In this document: positions 57,618 to 64,000 of the stretch, one piece after another
Layout of the letters: every line of letters starts with the position of its first letter
Position numbering within the stretch: position 1 is the first letter of the stretch
Assembly (NCBI GenBank): GCA_017534745.1
Contig: JAFXVX010000021.1
Span: 1 to 64,000, forward strand
Direction of reading: 5' to 3'
Length of the DNA stretch: 64,000 nucleotides
Source: Bacteroidales bacterium
Lineage (GTDB): Bacteria; Bacteroidota; Bacteroidia; Bacteroidales; UBA932
Program-made: the position numbers and the translations under genes
The notes under the pieces: model-generated
The model's input: only the letters and a program-made list of their open reading frames with translations
What the model was told of the DNA's origin: nothing
Database searches by the model: none

Positions 57618-60593
57618 ATGAAAAAGATACTTTTACTCATATCCATTTCCCTCCTCGGCCTGACGGCGCTTGCCCAGGTGCCCGATTCGACCGTCCTCGC
57701 TGAAATCTACGCCGAGAGGCAGGACACCCTCGAGGAGACGGTCGTCGTCGGCTATGGCGCGATGCGCAAGAGCGACCTGACCGGCGCCGTGACGTCCATC
57801 CGCGTGGAAGACGACGAGGCGGCGCGATCGACCTCCCTTGACCAGTTGATGCAGGGCAAGGCGGCCGGCGTGCAGATTGTCCGCAACGGCGGCGCCCCGG
57901 ACGGCGGTATTTCCGTCAGGATCAGGGGATTGTCTTCATTTAACGGCAGTTCCGAACCGCTGTATGTGGTAGATGGCGTGCTGCTCAATACCTCGCAGGG
58001 AGGAGAGACACTCCTCTCCCGCGGCGCAGATAATGGCAGCAGCGACGAGGCGATGAACGGCCTCCTAGGCCTGAGCCCGTCCGATATCCAGAGCATAGAA
58101 GTCCTCAAGGACGCTTCCGCGACGGCCATTTACGGCGCCCTCGGCGCCAACGGCGTCGTGCTCATCACGACCAAGATGGGCCGCAAAGAGCGTCCAACTA
58201 TCCGGTTCACTGCCGGTGTCGATGTCAGTATGCCTTCAAAGAGGATAGACGTCCTCTCCTTCGACGAGTATGTGCAATATCTGGAAGACACGGGAAGTAC
58301 AGGCTATCTCAACGAGATTTATGAAGATCCGGCCAATCACGCCGGGCTCAAGGTGAGGCCGGTGGATTGGCAGGATGAGGCGATGAGGACAGCCGTGAGC
58401 CAGAGGTACAACTTCGCCATCTACGGTAAGCCGAAGAACCTCTCCTATGCCTTCTCCCTCTCTTTCAACGATATGAGGGGCGTCATCAAGCAGACCGGCG
58501 TCAGGCAGTACATCGGCCGCCTGAACCTCGACTGGACCGTCCATCCCAAAGTCAAGATAGGCACGAGGTTCATTATGGCCCATATCCACTCTGACATGAC
58601 CCAATCGACGGGCGGCGGACGCATGTCCTCCGCAACGTCCCTGGCGCGGTCGATGCTTTCCTACAGGCCCTACTTTGCGGACTACGATCTTGACGACAGC
58701 CAGATCTACGACGACGGCGACGAAGACGTCAAGTCGAGTCCCTACCGCTGGCTGGACAAGACCCATTTCTCCAACGACAGGAAGGATTACCGCATCACTC
58801 CGAACCTCTACGTCGAGGCCAAACTGGCCAAGTGGGTCACGTTCAAGAGCAGTGCAGGTCTTGACTACCGCAACTCCGAGAGGCGCAAGTTCAAGTCCTC
58901 CGCCATCAACACGACCAGCACAGGATCCTCCGGCGCCATCGGCACCTATGAGTACTTCAACTGGAACTGGGACAACATGTTTATGATGAACGGCAAGTGG
59001 AAGGGCCACTCCCTTTCCGGGACCGTCGGCACGACGCTCTACAGCCATTTCATCGGCACCCAGACTATCGAGGGCTGGAACATCGACCAGTTCAAGGGCG
59101 GCCTGGACTGCATCAACTATGCGCCCAATCGCCGCGAGAGCTACACGGAGGCAAAGAGTACTACGCTCTCCTTCCTCGCCCGTGGAATCTACAACTACAA
59201 GGACCGCTATGTTCTGACGGCGACCTTCCGCGCGGACGGCTCCTCGAAGTTCATCGGCAAGAACAGGTGGGGATTCTTCCCCTCGTTCGCCTTCGCCTGG
59301 CGCATAAGCCAGGAGCCGTGGTTCCGGAGTTCGTGGATATCTTCGATGAAACTCCGCGCCGGCTGGGGCCGCGTGGGCGACCAGTCCATCGCTGATTACC
59401 AGACCAGGAGCACCTACACAATCTCCGCTATTTCGGCCCACGACCCGGGCAACGTGTCGGAGACTTCGGTCACCGTGACACCGAGCAACCTCGCCAATCC
59501 CCACCTCCGCTGGGAGACGACCGAGCAGGTCAACGGCGGTGTCGACCTGAGCCTTTGGAACGGCCGCCTCAGCATCACCGCAGACGGCTATATGAAGACC
59601 ACCTTCGACCTTCTGCAGAGCAAGGAAATCCCCGCCTCGTCGGGTATGACCTCCTACTATGTCAATGAAGGAAAGATCCGCAACAGCGGATTCGAGCTCA
59701 CCGTCGAGGCCGTCCCGGTCAAGACGGCGGACCTCGAGTGGGTCATCGGTGGAAACCTCACGCTCAACCGCAACAAGATAGTCTCCGTCAGCAAGACGGC
59801 CGACCGTAAATCCATTTGGATCAGCACCGCCGAGCAGAGGGAGGTGGTCTGCTTCGAAGGCGCCCAGATAGGCAATTCCGCCTACTGCGCGCAGACGGCG
59901 AATATCTTTATGGAAGGCTATGAAATGGGCCTCTTCTACGGCTACAAAGTCAAGAGGATAGTCCCTGAGGGCGAGACCGGCACCCCGATCAGCAACGGTG
60001 GATTGCCGCGCGAGCCCGGTAGCCTCGACTACTACGACCTCAACGGCAACGGCTACATCGACGAGGGCGACCGTACGATCATCGGAAACCCCAATCCTAA
60101 GCTCATCTACGGATTCAACACCTCGCTGCGCTACAAGGGTCTGACTTTCTCGATGGCGTTCAGCGGCTCCCACGGCAACGACCTGTTCAATTTCAACTCC
60201 TCGGTTGAGACTGCGACCAACATCACAAGGCACAACGTCCTCCGCTCCGCCTACTACGACGCCTGGAGCCCGGAGAACCCAGGAGCCGCCTATCCTGCGA
60301 TCAACAGGATAGAGAACAGCGACTTCAAGAAGTTCTCCAGTATGTATGTGGAGGACGGGTCGTATCTGCGCATTTCGAACATCTCGCTTTCCTACCTGAT
60401 TTCCCTTCGCAAGAAGGCCATAAGGAACATCACCCTGACTGGTTCGGTTGCGAATGCGTACGTCTTTACCAAATACACCGGTTGGGATCCGGACGTCAAT
60501 ACCTACGGGACCAACGTGAAGAAGATGGGTATTGACGGCGGTAGTTATCCTTCCTGCAGGACGTTCTCCTTCGATATCCGGTTAACATTCTGA
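57618..60593 (+). CDS. susC: SusC-like TonB-dependent receptor
   Basis: A 991-residue outer-membrane oligosaccharide importer. After the signal peptide (to LALAQ) come a TonB-box-like DTLEETVVVGYGAMRKSDLT and GAVTSI (about 39-64), the plug with QLMQGKAAGVQIVRNGG, SVRIRGLSSFNG, LYVVDGV and IEVLKDASATAIYGALGANG, and a barrel ending SFDIRLTF. The usual N-terminal carboxypeptidase-regulatory domain is missing. A SusD gene follows 6 bp later, forming the classic pair. The symbol is given as the family name; the substrate is not starch but probably lyase products. Confidence 0.92.
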   Translation: MKKILLLISISLLGLTALAQVPDSTVLAEIYAERQDTLEETVVVGYGAMRKSDLTGAVTSIRVEDDEAARSTSLDQLMQGKAAGVQIVRNGGAPDGGISVRIRGLSSFNGSSEPLYVVDGVLLNTSQGGETLLSRGADNGSSDEAMNGLLGLSPSDIQSIEVLKDASATAIYGALGANGVVLITTKMGRKERPTIRFTAGVDVSMPSKRIDVLSFDEYVQYLEDTGSTGYLNEIYEDPANHAGLKVRPVDWQDEAMRTAVSQRYNFAIYGKPKNLSYAFSLSFNDMRGVIKQTGVRQYIGRLNLDWTVHPKVKIGTRFIMAHIHSDMTQSTGGGRMSSATSLARSMLSYRPYFADYDLDDSQIYDDGDEDVKSSPYRWLDKTHFSNDRKDYRITPNLYVEAKLAKWVTFKSSAGLDYRNSERRKFKSSAINTTSTGSSGAIGTYEYFNWNWDNMFMMNGKWKGHSLSGTVGTTLYSHFIGTQTIEGWNIDQFKGGLDCINYAPNRRESYTEAKSTTLSFLARGIYNYKDRYVLTATFRADGSSKFIGKNRWGFFPSFAFAWRISQEPWFRSSWISSMKLRAGWGRVGDQSIADYQTRSTYTISAISAHDPGNVSETSVTVTPSNLANPHLRWETTEQVNGGVDLSLWNGRLSITADGYMKTTFDLLQSKEIPASSGMTSYYVNEGKIRNSGFELTVEAVPVKTADLEWVIGGNLTLNRNKIVSVSKTADRKSIWISTAEQREVVCFEGAQIGNSAYCAQTANIFMEGYEMGLFYGYKVKRIVPEGETGTPISNGGLPREPGSLDYYDLNGNGYIDEGDRTIIGNPNPKLIYGFNTSLRYKGLTFSMAFSGSHGNDLFNFNSSVETATNITRHNVLRSAYYDAWSPENPGAAYPAINRIENSDFKKFSSMYVEDGSYLRISNISLSYLISLRKKAIRNITLTGSVANAYVFTKYTGWDPDVNTYGTNVKKMGIDGGSYPSCRTFSFDIRLTF

Positions 60594-60599
60594 CGCGCC

Positions 60600-62381
60600 A
60601 TGAAGAAGTTTCTTACTGCAATACTTATCGTTCTCACCTCCTGTTCAGGATTCCTGAATGAGGTGCCGACGACGTCGCTCTCCGAAGAGGACGTGTATGA
60701 TTCTCCGCAGGCGCTGGAAGCCAACATCAACGGCTGTTACCTGACGATGAACAACACTTCGCTCTGGAAGGGCACGATGTACGAGTACTTCCAGACAGGG
60801 TCCGGGCTTATCGTGTGGGGCGGCCAGAGGACGACCGACGAGTGGCTCGACGGTATGTTCTTCACCAAATACTCTACTTCGACCACCGGCAATAAGAATA
60901 TCTGGACGGCCGTGTGGCTTGGTATCAACCGCTGCAACCGCCTGATTGATCACTTGCCGGACAGTCCTGTGGATGAAGGATTTAAGAAGGAGATAGAGGC
61001 GGAAGCCCGCTTCATCAGGGCCATCTTCTACTACACTGCGGTCCGCATCTGGGGCGATGTCCCTCTTATCAAGTCTTCGCCTGTGGAGTCGGAGGATCTC
61101 TACAATCCGAGAGTTCCCTTCTGGGATGTCTATGCTTTCGTGCTTGAGGACCTTGATTTTGCCTGGGAGAATATGCGGTCCCAGGCAAGGATGGAGGAGG
61201 TCGCGCCTTTCAAGAACCGGCCCTGCAACTGGGCTGCGCTGTCGCTGAAAGCGTCGGTGTATCTTACCATCGGCTCCCTGCTTTCGGCCCCGGATGACAA
61301 TTTCTGGGACACTTCCATAAGGACTCCCGATTTCAGCGCCTGCGGGATTTCGTCTGCTGACGATGCCTTCACGCTGGCGTATAACACGGCCGTGGATGTC
61401 ATCGAAAACGGTCCCTATTCGCTGGCGCCGGACTACAGGACCCTGTTCCGCTGGACGGAGCCGGGCGACTGGTTCCTTCCGGAGAGCATCCTGAAGATTA
61501 CTGCGTCCAACAAGGCCGGACAGAGCTACTGCGCTGTCCATATGCTGCCACCGTTTCCGGAGGGTACGGCCAATGTCGCCACAACCAACTCCAACGCCGG
61601 GCGCGTCCGTCCCTGCCGTTTCGCCCTGGAGAACATTATCAAGTACTCCGGCGGTCAGAAAGGCACCGAGTCGCACAATAGCAATCTTTACACGACGACC
61701 GCGGATCCTCGTTTCGCGGCCACATTCTTTGTCAAGTATCTCAATCAGAATACTAACAGGACTGTGACCACCTATCCCAACAACAGCAACGTCACGACCT
61801 CCTCGGATGCTTATATAAAGAAGTATCTGGAGCCGAGCTACGATGTGACCAGCGGCAAGGCGGACTTCTACTTTATGCGTCTTGCCGAACTCTACCTGAT
61901 CGCTGCGGAGTCGGCGGCCTCCCTGAGCGCCGGTCCGGGCGATGCGTGGGCCGAGTCGGCAATCACTTATGTCAACGTGCTCCGCGACAGGGCCCGCCGT
62001 TCGAAGGACACCGGCATTGCAACGGCTCCGGCCAACTGGTCGGCGGCCAATTTCGCGGACAAGGATGAACTCATCAACGCGATTATGTGGGAGAGGGTGA
62101 TAGAGCTTATGGGCGAGGGCCACGAGTGGTTCGACACCCACCGGCGCGGCGCCACCTGGCTTCGCGACAACATCGCCGCTCCGGCCAACGAGTTCTATAT
62201 CGGCCATTTGCCGGATTTTGACACCTATTTGCTTTATCATTTCCCGGGCGCCATCGAAAAGGGCTATGTGTTCCCGACAGAGATCATCGATCTCCGCAGG
62301 GGCCTTCTCAGTGCCTATCCCGAAAGCGAACTGCGCCTCAACACGGCTGAAAGCCGTCAGAACGATTTTTACTGGCAATAG
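60600..62381 (+). CDS. susD: RagB/SusD-family surface glycan-binding lipoprotein
   Basis: A 593-residue predicted lipoprotein (VLTSC, Cys about 15). SusD caps the SusC barrel and passes oligosaccharide into it. Family features: FLNEVPTTSLSEEDVYDSPQ (about 18-37), IWTAVWLGINRCNRLIDHLP (about 103-122), AEARFIRAIFYYTAVRIWGD VPL (about 134-156), the late YFMRLAELYLIAAESAASLS and WERVIELMGEGHEWFDTHRR. All TPR-like helices appear present. It follows the long SusC by 6 bp; only one SusD serves two SusC-like genes here. Confidence 0.92.
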   Translation: MKKFLTAILIVLTSCSGFLNEVPTTSLSEEDVYDSPQALEANINGCYLTMNNTSLWKGTMYEYFQTGSGLIVWGGQRTTDEWLDGMFFTKYSTSTTGNKNIWTAVWLGINRCNRLIDHLPDSPVDEGFKKEIEAEARFIRAIFYYTAVRIWGDVPLIKSSPVESEDLYNPRVPFWDVYAFVLEDLDFAWENMRSQARMEEVAPFKNRPCNWAALSLKASVYLTIGSLLSAPDDNFWDTSIRTPDFSACGISSADDAFTLAYNTAVDVIENGPYSLAPDYRTLFRWTEPGDWFLPESILKITASNKAGQSYCAVHMLPPFPEGTANVATTNSNAGRVRPCRFALENIIKYSGGQKGTESHNSNLYTTTADPRFAATFFVKYLNQNTNRTVTTYPNNSNVTTSSDAYIKKYLEPSYDVTSGKADFYFMRLAELYLIAAESAASLSAGPGDAWAESAITYVNVLRDRARRSKDTGIATAPANWSAANFADKDELINAIMWERVIELMGEGHEWFDTHRRGATWLRDNIAAPANEFYIGHLPDFDTYLLYHFPGAIEKGYVFPTEIIDLRRGLLSAYPESELRLNTAESRQNDFYWQ

Positions 62382-62384
62382 CAT

Positions 62385-63413
62385 ATGAGAAAAGTGATTA
62401 TGACCGCACCCAAAACCATTGTGGTGCAAAATGACGCTCCGGCCCCGAAGGCCGAAGACCTGAAGGGAAACGAGATTCTGTTGAACATCAAGCGCATCGG
62501 TATCTGCGGATCCGAGATCCATTCCTACCACGGGCTGCACCCTTCGTGCATTTACCCTGTGGTCCAGGGACACGAGTACTCGGGAGTCGTCGTCGCCGTG
62601 GGTCCGGAAGTGAAGGCTTTCAAGCCGGGTGATCACGTGACCGCGCGCCCGCAGCTGGTTTGCGGTGAGTGCAATCCATGCAAACACGGCAGATACAACA
62701 TCTGTGAGAACCTCAAAGTGCAGGCTTTCCACGCCGACGGCGCGGCGCAGGACTTTTTCGTCGTGACCGAGGACAGGACTGTGCTGCTGCCTGAGGATAT
62801 GCCGCTCGATTTCGGTGCGATGATAGAGCCCACCGCAGTCGGAGCGCACGCCACGAGCCGGGCCCCTCTGGCGGGCCGCAACGTGGTGGTCTCCGGCGCC
62901 GGGACGATCGGCAACCTCATCGCACAGTTTGCCCAGGCCCGCGGCGCTGCCAAGGTGCTGATTGCCGACATCAGCGACTTCCGCCTCGCCAAGGCGCGCG
63001 AGTGCGGCATCAAGTACACCCTCAATGTGGCCAAGACCCCCCTTGCTGAGGGAGTGAAGGAGGTTTTCGGGGAGGAAGGCTTCCAGGCCGCCTTCGAAGT
63101 GGCTGGCGTGGAGTCCTCCATCCAGTCGCTGATGGCTACCATCGAGAAGGGTGGCGACATCGTGATTGTCGCGGTGTTCGCGCATAACCCCGTGATCAAT
63201 ATGGAGCACCTCGGCGAGCACGAGCTTAACCTCATCGGTACCCTAATGTACAAGCACGAGGACTACCTGAAGGCCGTCGAGGAGGTCCACAAGGGCACAA
63301 TCAACCTCAAACCCCTCATCACCGACCGCTTCCCCCTCGAGAAGTTCGACGACGCCTACAAGTTCATCGATGCCCACAGGGAAACCTCGATGAAGGTGAT
63401 GATCGATCTGTAG
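62385..63413 (+). CDS. Zinc-dependent alcohol dehydrogenase (MDR family)
   Basis: A 342-residue NAD(P)-dependent medium-chain dehydrogenase. Catalytic zinc ligands lie in GICGSEIHSYHG (Cys, about 38) and GHEYSG (His-Glu, about 63). The structural zinc site is CGECNPCKHGRYNIC (four Cys, about 92-106), and the NAD fold has VVSGAGTIGNLIAQFAQARG (about 166-185). It resembles sorbitol, threonine or galactitol-phosphate dehydrogenases. In this locus it may oxidise or reduce a uronate-derived sugar acid. It begins 3 bp after the SusD gene and precedes a PfkB kinase by 2 bp. Confidence 0.87.
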   Translation: MRKVIMTAPKTIVVQNDAPAPKAEDLKGNEILLNIKRIGICGSEIHSYHGLHPSCIYPVVQGHEYSGVVVAVGPEVKAFKPGDHVTARPQLVCGECNPCKHGRYNICENLKVQAFHADGAAQDFFVVTEDRTVLLPEDMPLDFGAMIEPTAVGAHATSRAPLAGRNVVVSGAGTIGNLIAQFAQARGAAKVLIADISDFRLAKARECGIKYTLNVAKTPLAEGVKEVFGEEGFQAAFEVAGVESSIQSLMATIEKGGDIVIVAVFAHNPVINMEHLGEHELNLIGTLMYKHEDYLKAVEEVHKGTINLKPLITDRFPLEKFDDAYKFIDAHRETSMKVMIDL

Positions 63414-63415
63414 GG

Positions 63416-64000
63416 ATGGAACGAAAAGGGATAATTGCGGTCGGCAACTGGATTGTCGATAATGTAAAATTCATTGGAACTTATCCCCGGAAGGGGAACC
63501 TCGCCACAATCTTCCGTCAGGAGGAAGGGCTTGGAGGGTGCGCGCACAATGTCCTGGCCGACCTTGCCGCGATGCACAGCGGCATCCCGCTTTATGCGGG
63601 CGGCTGCATCGGGGCGGACAGATTCGGTCAGATGTGTCTTGACGCCTGTGACCGGTTCGGGATAGACCGTTCCAATCTCAAGGTCCTTGATGGAGCGGCG
63701 ACATCCTACACCGACGTTATGTCGGAAACTGCGGGCGACGGCTCGCGCACATTTTTCCATTGTCGCGGCGCCAATGCGGAGCTCTCTGTGGATCAGGTGC
63801 TTGCCTGTAAGTCTCCGGCTCGTATTTTCCATCTGGGATACCTCCTGCTTCTCGATGCGCTGGACAAGGAAGACCCAGAATACGGGGTGGCAGCCGCCCG
63901 GGCGCTGGACGGCCTGCAGAAGCAAGGATACGAGACATCGGTCGATGTAGTGTCGGAGGAAGGCGACCGCTACCGCAAGGTGGTGCTTCCCTGCCTGAAA
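63416..64000 (+). CDS. PfkB-family sugar kinase, truncated by the window end
   Basis: The first 195 codons of a ribokinase-fold kinase are visible: AVGNWIVDNVKFIGTYPRKG, EGLGGCAHNVLADLAAMHSG (about 42-61), AGGCIGADRFGQMCLDACDR, SYTDVMSETAGDGSRTFFHC, RGANAEL and IFHLGYLLLLDALD. The substrate lid and the GGxxxN pattern (GGCAHN) are typical. The catalytic GAGD lies beyond the window. Linked to the zinc dehydrogenase by 2 bp, it could phosphorylate 2-keto-3-deoxy-gluconate or a similar product of uronate breakdown; that is inference. Confidence 0.85.
   Translation, partial: MERKGIIAVGNWIVDNVKFIGTYPRKGNLATIFRQEEGLGGCAHNVLADLAAMHSGIPLYAGGCIGADRFGQMCLDACDRFGIDRSNLKVLDGAATSYTDVMSETAGDGSRTFFHCRGANAELSVDQVLACKSPARIFHLGYLLLLDALDKEDPEYGVAAARALDGLQKQGYETSVDVVSEEGDRYRKVVLPCLK

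Noticed and set aside
58236..60233. A 665-codon open frame on the minus strand
   Set aside because: It is antisense to the SusC gene, with no recognisable domain or signal peptide.
60645..63221. An 858-codon open frame on the minus strand
   Set aside because: It is the shadow of the SusD and zinc dehydrogenase genes, both with clear family motifs on the plus strand.

Overview
The window comes from a GC-rich member of the Bacteroidales (Bacteroidota). The evidence is the SusC/SusD pairs, BACON, GLUG, fimbrillin-like and FISUMP surface lipoproteins, PD-(D/E)xK and WYL families, and promoters of the TTTG-N19-TAnnTTTG type. No 16S or other species marker is present, so I do not name a genus. Most of the DNA is GC-rich; about 20.7-28.2 kb is visibly richer in AT.

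Layout. (1) 1-1.3 kb: the end-truncated metK and smpB. (2) 1.4-10.9 kb, minus strand: a tight five-gene operon of exported proteins (OB-fold/BACON lipoprotein, DNA/RNA non-specific endonuclease lipoprotein, EEP-family nuclease/phosphatase, TonB-dependent receptor without SusD, DUF5689 lipoprotein). It looks like a surface system for cutting and importing nucleic acid or its fragments. (3) 11.2-20.5 kb: a Big_2 lipoprotein, tcdA, a small secreted protein, a second EEP lipoprotein, a PnuC-like transporter, then a 46-codon ORF leading a GLUG protein and a fimbrillin-like lipoprotein. (4) 20.7-28.2 kb: an AT-rich island with two divergent operons. The leftward one encodes an AAA+ ATPase, a PD-(D/E)xK-like protein and a single-HKD PLD nuclease. 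The rightward one encodes a WYL regulator, two more PD-(D/E)xK-like proteins, a metallophosphoesterase and two unknown proteins. The shared promoter is mirror-symmetric, and the island ends carry a 13-bp inverted repeat. This is my best candidate for an undescribed (probably defence) system. (5) 28.2-31.5 kb: broken genes, a paralogue of the 11.2 kb lipoprotein, and tRNA-Ser(GGA). (6) 31.5-39.9 kb: SDR enzyme, DUF6935-type protein, aroB, GDPD, a phosphodiester glycosidase/histidine phosphatase fusion, OmpA-like protein and a sugar kinase. (7) 39.9-64 kb: a polysaccharide utilisation locus under a LacI-type regulator.

How the genes work together. In the last locus, two heparinase II/III-type lyases and a GxGYxYP protein would cut an acidic polysaccharide. 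BACON/fimbrillin lipoproteins and SusC/SusD would bind and import it. GH88 would remove the unsaturated uronyl end, an SSS symporter would move small products, and an FAD enzyme, a zinc dehydrogenase and a PfkB kinase would feed them into metabolism. No sulfatase is present in the part seen. The nuclease operon, the two EEP proteins, the PnuC-like transporter, the GDPD and the glycosidase/phosphatase fusion share a theme of phosphate, nucleotide and NMN scavenging, although nothing in the sequence proves co-regulation.
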